64,000 nt of DNA from Porphyromonas sp. COT-290 OH3588 (GTDB taxonomy: Bacteria > Bacteroidota > Bacteroidia > Bacteroidales > Porphyromonadaceae), in the NCBI RefSeq assembly GCF_000769075.1, contig NZ_JRFC01000021.1:1-64000 (forward strand), read 5' to 3'. Position numbers and translations under genes: made by a program. The notes under the pieces are model-generated. The model made no database searches, had not been told where the DNA came from, and was given only the letters and a program-made list of their open reading frames with translations. The stretch's first letter is position 1, and each line of letters begins with the position of its first letter. This document shows, piece by piece, positions 45,205 through 55,392 of the stretch.

Positions 45205-47616
45205 CTAGCGATGCTTCACTCGGTCGTGCTCTTCTGCTTTTTTGGCACTATTCCAGCTTTCTAGGCTCCCCGTCAGATAGCCCGTGATGCGTCTAAGGCG
45301 AGAGATTTGGTCGCTCTTGCACACTGGGCACTTGTCATAGATAATGCCACGATAGCCACAGCCCGAGCAGGTGTCTACGGGGTGGTTGATAGATCCGTAG
45401 CCAATGGCCTCATCCTTCATTGTCTTGACGAGCTTCAGGATTACGGATACATTCTTTTTCGCCTCGCCATCTAGTTCGATGTAGGAGATATGCCCTCCCC
45501 CAGTGATAGCGTGGAAGGGGGCCTCGCGCTTGATTTTGTCGAACATGCCGATCTGCTCCCGCACATCAACGTGGAAGGAGTTTACATAGTAGTCCAGATC
45601 CGTTACCCCCGGTATAGAGCCATAGCGCTTACGATCCATACGGGTAAATCGGCCAGATAACCCCTCGGCTGGTGTAGCTAGGACAGAGTAGTTGAGGTGA
45701 TACTTCTGTTTGTACTCGTTGGCCACCTCGCCAAGTATCTCGATAGCCTTGTAGAGGGTCTGCCAAGCCTCGTCGTTGTGTCCGTGTCCCTCGCCGTAGA
45801 GCGCCACCATAGCGTTATGCCCGCCGATGAAGCCGATGCCGAGAGTGCCAGAGTTCCATACGTCGCCGACCTCCTCGCTGGGGGCAAGTTTGGCACCTCC
45901 CTTCCATACATCATTGCCCATCATGAAGGGGAACTGCCGTGCTAGTGCTGTGCGTTGATACTCGTAACGTTCGTAGAGTTGGTCGGCGATCAGTCTAGCC
46001 ATCTCACGAATGGAGGTGTAGAAGTACTGAATGGCCCGCTCTCGTTGCTGATGTTTGTCGGCAGAGGGATAGTCTTGCCGAGCGCTCTGTATCGCCTCAA
46101 TAGCTAGGCGGGGCAAATTCATCGTAGTGAAAGATAGGTTGCCTCGACCGACAGAGCTCTTGAGGCCGTTGATGTTGTCGAAGACACGTGTGCGGCAGCC
46201 CATTGTAGCCACCTCGTAGAGATATCTCTTGGGGTCGTCTGCTCGCCAGAGATCATTCTGATTGTAGGGTGTGTCTAGGAAGACAAAGTTGGGGAATAGA
46301 GCATGAGAAGTTGTGCGACAAGCAGCAAGCAGCAGGTCGAAGTTGGGGCTCTCGAACGCAATTTTGCCAGCCTCTGCGGCCTCGAAGTCCGCCATCGCAG
46401 CTCTGTAGTCTGCCTCTGAGTAATTAACTCCCTCCTTGACCTTGAAGATCTGAATGGGGAAGATAGGGATCTCGCCCTTGCCTAGCCCCTCTACGGTAGC
46501 CTTGAGGAGCTCTTGAATGACCATACGCCCCTCTGGGCTGGTATCTGTACCATAGTTAATGGAGCTAAACACGACTTGATTGCCCCCACGTGAGTGCATC
46601 GTGTTGAGGTTGTGAATGAAGCCCTCCATCGCCTGATAGGTATCTCTACGAGTGCGCTCATAAGCACTGCTTAGGGTGTGCTGTATCTCATTGAGCGCAA
46701 AAGTAAATCCCTCGCTCTCTAGTCCCTCTCTCAGACGCTCGGCCTCGTGGTTACTATTGGTTAGGTTAGGCACAAGCATCATCAGCTTTGCCTTGAGGCT
46801 TCCTCGATAGATCTTGAGTTGCTCGGCGGAGGCATTTTGCTTGAGCTCAAGTATGAAGAGCAAGCGCTCTAGTAGATGCTTGCGGAAGGTTTTGCGCACC
46901 CCGGGAGCCATGAAAAAGTCGAAGGCTGGTATCGACTGTCCTCCATGCTGCTCGTTTTGGTTAGTCTGGAAGACAATAGTCGCTAGTGTGGCATAGCTCT
47001 GAATGCTCTGTGGAGTACGAATACTACCGTTCTTGGTGCGGAAGCCTCTCTCGAATAGATCCTCTAGGTCGTATTGAACGCACGTAGAGGTCTTGGTAGG
47101 GTAGTAGTCTAGGTCGTGGATATGAATATCTCCCGAGGCGTGTGCCCTAGAATAACGAGGAGAGAGCAGATACTTGGTGGCGTAGTCCTTGGTTACCTCC
47201 GAGGCGAAAGTCATCATCTGTCCCGCAGGCGTATAGGCGCTCATATTGGCATTGCCCAGATTGACATCGTTTTTCTCAATGGCAACGATGCCGTCCATGG
47301 TGTGTTTGAGCTTCGTGCGCTTCTCACGCTCCACGGTACGCCACTCTCTATATATGATGTATCGCTTGGCAATGTCGGGATTGAGGCGCATAAGCTCTCG
47401 CTCGACAATATCCTGAATCTCCTCTACAGCGATAGCCTGATCAACAGACTCCTCTGCAATCTGTTTGATATGCTCGATGATGAGCCTCAACCCTTCTTCG
47501 TTCTCGGGGATTGATGCCGCACGATAAGCCTTGACAATGGCGCGGTATATCTTATCGGCGTTGAAAGCCTCTGAGTTACCATCACGCTTGGTAACTCGTA
47601 GTAAGTTGTCCGACAT
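45205..47616 (-). CDS. nrdD: Anaerobic ribonucleoside-triphosphate reductase
   Basis: Class III reductase making dNTPs without oxygen. An N-terminal ATP-cone (residues about 4-95, VTKRDGNSEAFNADKIYRAI) gives allosteric control. The core has RGGNQVVFSSINYGTD and MGCRTRVFDN. The C-terminal zinc site is CSGCGY...CPVC, followed by the glycyl-radical segment RRITGYLTG near residue 776. 803 residues. Cofactor use is anaerobic, matching the inferred lifestyle. Confidence 0.96.
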   Translation of the reverse strand: MSDNLLRVTKRDGNSEAFNADKIYRAIVKAYRAASIPENEEGLRLIIEHIKQIAEESVDQAIAVEEIQDIVERELMRLNPDIAKRYIIYREWRTVEREKRTKLKHTMDGIVAIEKNDVNLGNANMSAYTPAGQMMTFASEVTKDYATKYLLSPRYSRAHASGDIHIHDLDYYPTKTSTCVQYDLEDLFERGFRTKNGSIRTPQSIQSYATLATIVFQTNQNEQHGGQSIPAFDFFMAPGVRKTFRKHLLERLLFILELKQNASAEQLKIYRGSLKAKLMMLVPNLTNSNHEAERLREGLESEGFTFALNEIQHTLSSAYERTRRDTYQAMEGFIHNLNTMHSRGGNQVVFSSINYGTDTSPEGRMVIQELLKATVEGLGKGEIPIFPIQIFKVKEGVNYSEADYRAAMADFEAAEAGKIAFESPNFDLLLAACRTTSHALFPNFVFLDTPYNQNDLWRADDPKRYLYEVATMGCRTRVFDNINGLKSSVGRGNLSFTTMNLPRLAIEAIQSARQDYPSADKHQQRERAIQYFYTSIREMARLIADQLYERYEYQRTALARQFPFMMGNDVWKGGAKLAPSEEVGDVWNSGTLGIGFIGGHNAMVALYGEGHGHNDEAWQTLYKAIEILGEVANEYKQKYHLNYSVLATPAEGLSGRFTRMDRKRYGSIPGVTDLDYYVNSFHVDVREQIGMFDKIKREAPFHAITGGGHISYIELDGEAKKNVSVILKLVKTMKDEAIGYGSINHPVDTCSGCGYRGIIYDKCPVCKSDQISRLRRITGYLTGSLESWNSAKKAEEHDRVKHR

Positions 47617-47732
47617 AAGCTAACAATATTACTTGTGAATACTAGACGTTTGTTATTGATCTCTTTTTCTCCATACTGGAGGCTCAAAAAACGATGCGAT
47701 ATGGCATTTTTAGTTCGCCGATCCTTTGCTAA

Positions 47733-47740
47733 CAAAGATA
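47733..47740 (-). promoter_or_regulatory. Putative -7 element for nrdD
   Basis: CAAAGATA reads TATCTTTG on the minus strand, about 117 bases before nrdD. A small hairpin (CTCCA/TGGAG, 47669-47681) lies in the leader. A -33 box is not evident. Confidence 0.45.
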
Positions 47741-47892
47741 GCCAAGATAAGCTGAAAAAGCTCCCCTAGTCGAGTAAAAAGTTATACACATCGAAGCCAT
47801 TCCCTATAGGGCAAAGGCACCTGCTGTCTTTGGACTTTGAGCTAGTCCCGAGAAATCGACGTAGCAGGGAACAGGCGCACACAAAGGTTATT

Positions 47893-48218
47893 TGAGACTA
47901 TTGCGCAATGCACCGCTCAAGGTTTCTTGTATCTTTCTCGGTGTTTTTTGCGTGTTTGAGCGGCTTTGGGAGCCTTGAATACTATCCCCCTATCCCCATC
48001 CCCGAGGGAAATATCCCTCGGGGATGGGGATTTTACGGTTATTTGACACCTTCAAGCACAAGCAACCAAATAAGTAGAGAAGTGCCCGCTTCGAGGATAC
48101 TTCTCCTCGAAACGGGCAGAAAGAGCTGCTAATATCCAAGCTCGAGAACCTTTCTAAACTCAGAAAACCTAACGAAAGGAGAGACAAACTCATAGAATGG
48201 ACTTGTGCAATGGTCTCA
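47893..48218 (+). mobile_element. R3 MITE-like element, copy 2
   Basis: 326 bp between TGAGACTATTGC (47893-47904) and GCAATGGTCTCA (48207-48218), matching at 11 of 12 positions as inverted ends. The first roughly 165 bases are nearly identical to copy 1 on the other strand, including the long palindrome near 47997-48032 in which one base pair differs by a compensatory change. No transposase. The end abuts R1 copy C. Confidence 0.65.
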
Positions 48219-48219
48219 G

Positions 48220-48627
48220 ATTTTAGAATTTAGACCAGATTTCAGAATGTTGATGAGAAAATGCGAGTATGATTGAACTAAAAAACATAGACCTCATATT
48301 TGCCCCCTAGAAGGCTCCACATGGCGTCTAACTTCATTTGGGCACTTGGGGCTTAGGCAAAGGGGAGCACCCTCTAAAACGACCTCATGACAAAACACTA
48401 GCAATCAAATAAATACAATCCAACAAGCAGAGGTTTTATCTACTCAAAGTCTAAATTGCGGCATTTCTTCCCATCAATCTTTTCGGATTAGTGGACACAT
48501 CGTGGCGAATTAGTCCTACAATCCAGATCGTTTTCCCCATCAATTCTTATTCAAAGCCCCACTAATCTACTTAGATCTATACTCATGGTCGAGCAAATCC
48601 AAGGACTATTCATTTACATATCTTAAC
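48220..48627 (+). repeat. R1 repeat, copy C
   Basis: TTTCAGAATGTTGATGAG, CTCATATTTGCCCCCTAGAA, TTCTTCCCATCAATC, GATTAGTGGAC (48486-48496) opposite GTCCTACAATC (48513-48523), CCCCATCAATTCT, and the end TTTACATATCTTAAC. It starts immediately after R3 copy 2. The following gap to 48998 holds no gene that I recognise. Confidence 0.65.
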
Positions 48628-48998
48628 AGGAAAGAAGCTAAATCAAAACTCATTTGCGCCACGGTTCACGTCGAGGGACGTCTGTATCTATAAGGCGCTA
48701 GGGGGAAAACTAAGAGCTAAGAGAGCAGACCTGTATGCTCATCAACCAAGGAAGAGTCCCATTTGGCACAAATGTCGCAGTCGACACAGCAGTTTACATG
48801 ATGATGCCGCATCGCCCATAGTACTATATCTACACGCCGCATCAGCCAACCCAATTCGATACATCGACAAGCCTGCAGAAGTGAAATCTACAAAGACAAT
48901 TCAGGCGCTCCGAGTATCGAAAACCTTCGTATCTTTACCGAATAAAAAGTTACTCAACATCACAACACGAAGTATCACTCAAACAGTCGAGATCGTAT

Positions 48999-50324
48999 AT
49001 GGATCAGCTAACCTTGAGCCGAATTAACCAACTCATACGCCGTGAGGTCGTGCCAGCAACAGGCTGTACTGAACCTACTTGTGTCGCTCTAGCGGTGGCG
49101 TATGCGGTGGCACTCCTACCCCAGAAAGTCACAGATATAGAAGTTTGGCTTAGCGCCAATATGCTCAAGAATGCCATGGGAGTAGGAATCCCCGGCACTG
49201 GGCAAATAGGTATCCCCATAGCTATCGCCCTAGGAGCTGTACTCAAGGCCCCCGAGCGTCAGCTAGAGCTACTAGACCACTTCACCCAAGAGGAGCTAAA
49301 TCAAGCCAATCAAATGGTCGAGCAGGGGCTAATGCATACCCATCTGAAGGACACTCCGGATCTAGATAAGCTATACGTAGAGGTCATAGCCCGTGACAAC
49401 GCTGGCCACAAGGCTCGCTCGGTCATTGAGCGGACACATATATCTCTCAAAGAACTACAACTCGACGGAGAGGATAGACTACCCAAGCAGGAGCAGGGCA
49501 CATTCGTCGGCTGCTCCGAAACGATACAGCAAGTAACGAGCATCAACGAGGAGGATATCCCCCTTACGTTTTCCCTCGTTTACGAGTATGCAACTCAAGC
49601 TCCCCTAGAGGACATTGACTTCATCCACGAGGCAGCTCAGCAAAACAAGCGTGTAGGGGAGTATGCCCTCAAGGGTAACTTCGGGCATGGTGTAGGCAAA
49701 CTGATCCAAGGAGATATGGGGCAGAAATTTTTCGGATCCAGCCCTCTTGCCCATATGCTCAGCTATACTAGTGGCGCCTGCGATGCCCGTATGGACGGTG
49801 CCCCCGTTACCGTGATGAGCAACTCTGGCAGTGGTAACCAAGGCATCACCGCTACCCTACCCGTCTTAACCTTCGCCGAGAGTCAAGGGTGCGATCGGGA
49901 GCGGACAACTAGAGCCCTAATGATGAGTGGTCTGCTGGTCGTCTACATCAAACAGCTACTAGGCCGCCTATCCTGCCTATGTGGCATGGTTGTCTCGGGC
50001 ATAGGATCCTCGGCAGCAATCGTCTACCTAATGGGGGGCACTAAAGAGCAATCGAGCTACGCCATCAAGAATATGATCGGCAACGTAACGGGTATGATCT
50101 GCGACGGCGCCAAACCAAGCTGTAGTCTCAAGGCCTCTACGGGTATCTGCTCTGGGCTCATAGCTGCCATGATGGCGATGCAAAACAACTACGTCAAAGT
50201 AGTAGAGGGCATCGTGGAGGACGACATAGATGACTGCATTCGCACTCTGGCCGAGATTGGCCGTGACGGTATGCTAGAGACCGACCGCAAGGTACTCGAG
50301 GTGATGACCAATAAAAAGAAATAG
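48999..50324 (+). CDS. L-cysteine desulfidase-like protein (UPF0597/CyuA family)
   Basis: A 441-residue protein related to the serine dehydratase alpha domain and to CyuA/YhaM, which splits L-cysteine into pyruvate, ammonia and sulfide with an iron-sulfur cluster. [13 protein letters not shown] near residues 20-32, [26 protein letters not shown], and [17 protein letters not shown] near the C-terminus contain the conserved cysteines. Serine or another hydroxy/thiol amino acid could be the substrate. It is five bases from kdsB and heads a four-gene run. The start ATG has a weak TATCTTTA box about 60 bases upstream. Confidence 0.85.
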   Translation: MDQLTLSRINQLIRREVVPATGCTEPTCVALAVAYAVALLPQKVTDIEVWLSANMLKNAMGVGIPGTGQIGIPIAIALGAVLKAPERQLELLDHFTQEELNQANQMVEQGLMHTHLKDTPDLDKLYVEVIARDNAGHKARSVIERTHISLKELQLDGEDRLPKQEQGTFVGCSETIQQVTSINEEDIPLTFSLVYEYATQAPLEDIDFIHEAAQQNKRVGEYALKGNFGHGVGKLIQGDMGQKFFGSSPLAHMLSYTSGACDARMDGAPVTVMSNSGSGNQGITATLPVLTFAESQGCDRERTTRALMMSGLLVVYIKQLLGRLSCLCGMVVSGIGSSAAIVYLMGGTKEQSSYAIKNMIGNVTGMICDGAKPSCSLKASTGICSGLIAAMMAMQNNYVKVVEGIVEDDIDDCIRTLAEIGRDGMLETDRKVLEVMTNKKK

Positions 50325-50329
50325 AAGAG

Positions 50330-51103
50330 ATGAAGCCATCTATCATCACCATCATACCCGCACGCTATGCCTCTACACGCTTCCCTGGCAAGCCTCTGGC
50401 CGATATGCTGGGCAAGCCGATGATACAGCGTGTCGCGGAGCGGGCTAGCAGTACAGGCTCGAGAGTCGTGGTAGCTACCGACGACCAGAGGATTTACGAC
50501 TGCGTACAGAGCTTCGGGGCAGAGGCTGTAATGACATCACCCGAGCACCGCTCGGGGACAGATCGATGTATCGAGGCCTACGAACTCGTAGGCCGAGGGG
50601 AGGAGATTATGCTCAATCTACAAGGCGATGAACCGTTCATACAGCCCGAGCAAATAGAGGCACTGATATCTGCCTTCGACCGAGCAGAAACGCAGATTGC
50701 CACCCTAGCCGAGGCGTTCGCACCCGATACCCCAGACATAGCCCTCTGCGACCCCAACGTGGTCAAACTCGTACGAGGAGATTTGGGGCAAGCCCTCTAC
50801 TTCAGTCGCTCACTCGTCCCACACCAGAGGGGGCGTAGCGAGCAGCTATGCCAGCACCATACCTATTATAAGCATATAGGCCTGTACGCCTTCCGAACCA
50901 ATATCCTACCCGAGCTCAAAGCTCTGCCAGCCTCTCCCCTAGAGCTAGCCGAGAGCCTCGAGCAACTCAGGTGGCTTGCAGCAGGCTATCGTATAGCAGT
51001 CGAGCAGACAGCACTCTCAACCATCGGGATCGACACCCCCGACGATATGGAGCGCGCCTGCCAGTATCTCAGAGAGCTAGAGAGAACCAGAAGTGATAGA
51101 TAG
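50330..51103 (+). CDS. kdsB: CMP-Kdo synthetase (3-deoxy-manno-octulosonate cytidylyltransferase)
   Basis: Activates Kdo with CTP for the LPS inner core. [19 protein letters not shown] at residues 7-25 is the signature; [19 protein letters not shown] and NLQGDEPFI follow, and [10 protein letters not shown] and GIDTPDD come later. 257 residues, typical. It overlaps dnaG by 11 bases, so the two are coupled. Confidence 0.95.
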   Translation: MKPSIITIIPARYASTRFPGKPLADMLGKPMIQRVAERASSTGSRVVVATDDQRIYDCVQSFGAEAVMTSPEHRSGTDRCIEAYELVGRGEEIMLNLQGDEPFIQPEQIEALISAFDRAETQIATLAEAFAPDTPDIALCDPNVVKLVRGDLGQALYFSRSLVPHQRGRSEQLCQHHTYYKHIGLYAFRTNILPELKALPASPLELAESLEQLRWLAAGYRIAVEQTALSTIGIDTPDDMERACQYLRELERTRSDR

Positions 51104-53231
51104 CAGGACGAAGCAGCAAATCATAGATGCCGCTCAGATCCTAGATGTCGTGAGCGACTTCGTTAGCCTACGCCGTAGCGGTGTGAGCTACGTGGGTCTG
51201 TGTCCTTTTCATAGTGATAGGAGGCCTTCGTTTTACGTTTCCCCTGCCAAGAATGTCTGCAAATGCTTTTCTTGTGGCGAGGGAGGTTCGCCCATACACT
51301 TCTTGATGAAGCATGAGCAGATGACCTATACCGAGGCACTGCGTTACCTTGCCAAGAAGTACCACATTGAGATTGTCGAGCGAGAAGAAACCGATGAGGA
51401 GCGAGCAGCCGCAGACGAGCGCCAGAGCCTATTCATTGTCAACGAGTTTGCCCAAGACTTTTTCGCCAAACAACTACACGATACCGACGAGGGGCAGCAT
51501 ATTGCTCTAGCATATTTCCGAGAGCGAGGCATCAGACCAGAAACAATCAAGAAGTTCGGTCTAGGCTACTCGCCAGAGCATCGCTCAGCGCTTACCGAGC
51601 AGGCACTCAAAGCTGGCTACACTCTCGAGCGACTAATCGCCGTAGGGCTGAGCTCTCAGTACGAAGAACATCAGAAGCCTATTGACCGCTTCCGAGGGCG
51701 TGTCATCTTCCCCGTCCGCAATCTTGGGGGTAAATATGTTGCCTTCGGGGGACGTATTATGGGTAAGAGCGACAAGATCGCCAAATACGTCAATTCACCC
51801 GAGAGCCCTATCTACTCCAAGAGCCGAGAGCTGTACGGCCTCTACTGGGCCAAGAGTGCGATCTCCAAAGCCAACAAATGCTATCTAGTAGAGGGCTATA
51901 CCGACGTCATCTCGATGCACCAAAGCGGTATCGAGAACGTAGTCGCATCCTCTGGCACGGCACTTACCGTACAGCAGATTAGGCTCATTCGTCGCTTCAC
52001 CGAGCATGTGACGATACTCTACGACGGAGATAATGCAGGCATCAAAGCAGCCCTACGTGGAATAGACCTGTTACTCGAGGAGGGGCTAAATATCAAGGTA
52101 GTACTACTGCCACAAGGCGAAGACCCCGACTCCTATGCTCGCAGCCATAGTGCCAGCGAGTTTCTGGAGTATCTCGATGAGGCAGAAACGGACTTTATCC
52201 ACTTCAAGATCAACCTCTACCAAGAGGAGATGAGGCGTGACCCGCTCAAACGTGCCGAGCTCATCAGCGATATCTTGCGTAGTATTGCCTTGATCCCCGA
52301 CGGCATACGGCGGGCTGTGCTCATACAGAGCTCTGCTGCTGAGCTACGTATGGACGAGCAACTCCTCGTGGGCGAGATACAGAAGCTACGCCTCAAGGGC
52401 ATCAATGCTACGGGGCATTACGTCCCATCGGGGCAAATCCTCTCGAGTGGCCGTAGCGAGGCGCCGAGAAGTACCCCTCAGACATCGGCTCAGCAGGGAG
52501 CAATCAATCCACTTGCTCAACCAACGCCAGCCCCCATATCGGTTACCTCAACAGAGGAAGGTGGCGTACCTAAGTATGAGTTGGAGATCCTAAAGCTCGT
52601 CATCGGACACGGGGAAGAGCCCATGCTAGTGGCTAACGAAGAGGAGGACGCCAAAGAAAATCCGTACCTAGCCTACTATGTCGCAGACTTCATCTACCGA
52701 GAGCTAGAGCTTGATGAAATCTTCGTAACACTATCGGAGGCCACACAGCAAGTAATCCGAGAGGCCTGCAATGAGTGTATTCCCCAAGGCTTAGACTCGG
52801 CTTCGCACTTCATCAACCACCCAACAGAGGCTATTCGCCGCATCTCTACCGATGTTTTGAGCAATCCTTACTCGTCCTATGAGCTAGTCGAGGACGAGGA
52901 GGAGGACACATTGCTCTTCCCCCCAAGCGGCTATGGAGGACGTAGCGAAGCGGAGGAACAAGAACAGGCACGTCTGCTAGAGGAGCATCAGACCAAACAG
53001 CGCAATAGGCGTCAGCTCAAACGAGGCGTAGAGATCCTCAAAGCACTGGATAATTTGCGCATTATGATCGTGATGCAGCAGATCAAAGAAGTACAAACTG
53101 AGCTGCTCAATGCCCAGCGCAATGGAGCCAACGAGGCTCTCATCATCGAGCTGATGCAAGAGCTTAGCGAGCTTAACCAAGTCAAAACAAGTTTTGCCCA
53201 AAGCCTAGGGGAGCGAACAATCATCGGTTAG
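51093..53231 (+). CDS. dnaG: DNA primase
   Basis: Makes RNA primers for replication. The N-terminal CHC2 zinc-binding domain has C37, H40, C58 and C61 (CPFH and CFSC). The catalytic core includes [20 protein letters not shown], and the Toprim motif [15 protein letters not shown] is near 265-280. A variable linker (residues about 440-495, rich in S, P and Q) leads to a helical C-terminal domain expected to contact the helicase. 712 residues. The GTG start at 51093 overlaps the end of kdsB, and the family N-terminus begins there ([13 protein letters not shown]). Confidence 0.94.
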   Translation: MIDSRTKQQIIDAAQILDVVSDFVSLRRSGVSYVGLCPFHSDRRPSFYVSPAKNVCKCFSCGEGGSPIHFLMKHEQMTYTEALRYLAKKYHIEIVEREETDEERAAADERQSLFIVNEFAQDFFAKQLHDTDEGQHIALAYFRERGIRPETIKKFGLGYSPEHRSALTEQALKAGYTLERLIAVGLSSQYEEHQKPIDRFRGRVIFPVRNLGGKYVAFGGRIMGKSDKIAKYVNSPESPIYSKSRELYGLYWAKSAISKANKCYLVEGYTDVISMHQSGIENVVASSGTALTVQQIRLIRRFTEHVTILYDGDNAGIKAALRGIDLLLEEGLNIKVVLLPQGEDPDSYARSHSASEFLEYLDEAETDFIHFKINLYQEEMRRDPLKRAELISDILRSIALIPDGIRRAVLIQSSAAELRMDEQLLVGEIQKLRLKGINATGHYVPSGQILSSGRSEAPRSTPQTSAQQGAINPLAQPTPAPISVTSTEEGGVPKYELEILKLVIGHGEEPMLVANEEEDAKENPYLAYYVADFIYRELELDEIFVTLSEATQQVIREACNECIPQGLDSASHFINHPTEAIRRISTDVLSNPYSSYELVEDEEEDTLLFPPSGYGGRSEAEEQEQARLLEEHQTKQRNRRQLKRGVEILKALDNLRIMIVMQQIKEVQTELLNAQRNGANEALIIELMQELSELNQVKTSFAQSLGERTIIG

Positions 53232-53285
53232 ATGAGGTTCTATGAAAATCAAGTGAATATCTAACGTTATTAACAAACTGAAGCA

Positions 53286-53756
53286 ATGACAATCAAAAAA
53301 ATGGTTCTAGGGCTATCGATGCTCCTAATGGCCTCGACTTGGGCATGTGCCTCTCCATCTGCTCAGCAGAAGAAGGAAACCGAGATGAAGGAAACACTAG
53401 TACGCAATATCGACGCAGCATTTATGCGTCAGAATATCTTTGACTACAAGGAAAATCCAACGAAGTTTGTCTTCAAGGGTAAGCGTCCAGCGATCCTCGA
53501 TTTCTATGCAGACTGGTGTCCTCCTTGCCGTGCACTCTCTCCCAAGCTCACTGATCTAGCCAAGAAGTACAAGGGCGAGATCGACATCTACAAGATCAAT
53601 GTGGACAACGAAGGCGAACTCGCCAAGTTCTTTGGTGTGAAGAGCATTCCCATGCTCCTCTTTATCCCCATGGAGGGAACGCCTATCCAGACGCTTGGCA
53701 ACCTCTCTGTCGAGGAGCTTGAGCAAACGATCGCCAAGATCAAAGTCAAGAAGTGA
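53286..53756 (+). CDS. Secreted thioredoxin-like protein
   Basis: A 156-residue thioredoxin-fold protein with the redox motif WCPPC (C78, C81) and the cis-proline in IPMLLF. A signal peptide covers about residues 1-21; TWAC (C21) could serve as a lipobox but is not a strong one. Residues 25-60 form a linker. It probably works in the periplasm as a thiol oxidoreductase or reductase. The CPPC motif, rather than CGPC, resembles other Bacteroidetes exported thioredoxins. It follows dnaG by 54 bases and ends in a strong hairpin. Confidence 0.88.
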   Translation: MTIKKMVLGLSMLLMASTWACASPSAQQKKETEMKETLVRNIDAAFMRQNIFDYKENPTKFVFKGKRPAILDFYADWCPPCRALSPKLTDLAKKYKGEIDIYKINVDNEGELAKFFGVKSIPMLLFIPMEGTPIQTLGNLSVEELEQTIAKIKVKK

Positions 53757-53780
53757 ACCTCTGCTTTGTCAATATACAAA

Positions 53781-53814
53781 TAGCCCCTAGTGAGTCACGG
53801 CTCACTAGGGGCTA
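53781..53814. terminator. Bidirectional terminator
   Basis: A perfect 14-bp stem TAGCCCCTAGTGAG (53781-53794) with its complement (53801-53814), loop TCACGG, followed by TTTGTTGTT. It lies between the convergent thioredoxin-like and flippase genes. Confidence 0.85.
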
Positions 53815-53832
53815 TTTGTTGTTATTGCAGGC

Positions 53833-55359
53833 CTATCGCCCAATTAGTTTGCTTATCCGCTTGAGAATAAAAGTACGCTCGTACTCATTCAGCCCCAAAA
53901 ACCAAACCAAAAGCCCAATCAGCAGAAAGCTAATAGCACTGACCGCACAGAGCGCAAGAAAAGTTTGGTCAAAAATCTGATCAACGTAGTACATCATCAG
54001 AGCCGAAACAGAGGTAATGCCTAAGATTGGCACCCACACACGTCTGAGGTATTCCCGTGCACTAAGCAAGACTTCTCGGCGCAAAGCATAGAAATTGCCC
54101 CACACGTAGACGAGCCTTACCAACGTCGCAGCTTGCAAAGCGAAGACAGAGGCCAAACCTAGCTCAAATCCAAAGTACACTATCGGCAATACCATCAGAG
54201 ATATAGTCGTACCAATCAACACACAACGACGCACATTGCCAGTGGCCTGCACACCATTCCAGAGAGGTATGCCCAGCACATTGATGAGGCAAAAGGCCAA
54301 AATCCAGCGAGCGTAGTCGGCAGCTTCGCTCGGCACTTCGCTCCCGAGCCACAGCTCTAGGACGTAATCCATACGCAGCATCAGCGGTAAGGATAGCGCC
54401 CAAGTGAGGAAATAACTATATCGTGAACTACCGTAGATAAGTCGCTTGTAGTAGTCGATGTCCCCCGTGGTATAGCTCTGTACGAGCTGCGAACGCAAAG
54501 CCGTGAAGAACTGCACAGAGAAATTGCCAACGGCAGAGTTAATCTGAGCAGCAATCCCACGAGCTGCATTGACGATCGTACCGAAAAAAATATTAAGCAA
54601 GTAGTCTAGACCATAGTTCCACACAGCATAGGTACCAGCCTCTACCCCATTCCAGCCGATGAAGCGATACATCTGTGTGAAGCGCTCTCGATCCCATCGA
54701 ATAGCTCCCCTACACTCGGGATAAGAGCGAAAGCAAATAATAGCAGGCACACACTTGACCACGATAACCAGTACCAAAGAACCCACAGCATAGAAGATCA
54801 ACTTGTCATAGGGGGCAACAGACAGCAGCATAACGAGTACGAGTTTGAGCAAAGCATCTAGGATACCCGCATAAGCATAGACCCGCATATTCTCTCGGGC
54901 AATCAGTACGGAGTCGTATATCGAGCCGAGTAGCATCACCGAGAGCGAGAGGATCGTAGAGTGAAAGACCCAAAGTGCGGCATCGAAACGCTCCGCAGGG
55001 ATATTCAGTTTGTGATACATCAGATACAACCCAACGCATTCTCCGATGACAATCACTGCCAGTGCAAGAGCAATATGTATGATAAGACTAACGCCATAGA
55101 TGCGCTTCAGTCCCTCTATATTCCTCTGACCTATCTCGTAAGCTAAATAACGCTGTGTGGCGGTAGCTAGCGACGAGGAGAGAAACACGAAGGTCAAGGC
55201 AATCCCCCCTACGATATTGTAGATACCATAGTCTACTGGCCCGAGTGCCTTGAAGATAAGCCGTGACGAATAGAGCATCACGCCCATCCACAGGAGCATA
55301 CGCACAACTAGAAATACGGTATTGGTGGCGATGCGATCGCTACGTCCTTGACTCGTCAT
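53833..55359 (-). CDS. Oligosaccharide flippase (Wzx-like, MOP superfamily)
   Basis: A polytopic inner membrane protein of 508 residues with about 12-14 hydrophobic segments. It starts IATNTVFLVVRMLLWMGVMLYSSRLIFKALG-like, matching polysaccharide exporters (VDYGIYNIVGG is typical). It should flip lipid-linked saccharide units to the periplasm. It lies 33 bases after a glycosyltransferase gene, which supports the role. The specific glycan is unknown. Confidence 0.88.
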   Translation of the reverse strand: MTSQGRSDRIATNTVFLVVRMLLWMGVMLYSSRLIFKALGPVDYGIYNIVGGIALTFVFLSSSLATATQRYLAYEIGQRNIEGLKRIYGVSLIIHIALALAVIVIGECVGLYLMYHKLNIPAERFDAALWVFHSTILSLSVMLLGSIYDSVLIARENMRVYAYAGILDALLKLVLVMLLSVAPYDKLIFYAVGSLVLVIVVKCVPAIICFRSYPECRGAIRWDRERFTQMYRFIGWNGVEAGTYAVWNYGLDYLLNIFFGTIVNAARGIAAQINSAVGNFSVQFFTALRSQLVQSYTTGDIDYYKRLIYGSSRYSYFLTWALSLPLMLRMDYVLELWLGSEVPSEAADYARWILAFCLINVLGIPLWNGVQATGNVRRCVLIGTTISLMVLPIVYFGFELGLASVFALQAATLVRLVYVWGNFYALRREVLLSAREYLRRVWVPILGITSVSALMMYYVDQIFDQTFLALCAVSAISFLLIGLLVWFLGLNEYERTFILKRISKLIGR

Positions 55360-55392
55360 ATCGTTTAGTTTATCTCAAGACTATTGATTTGT

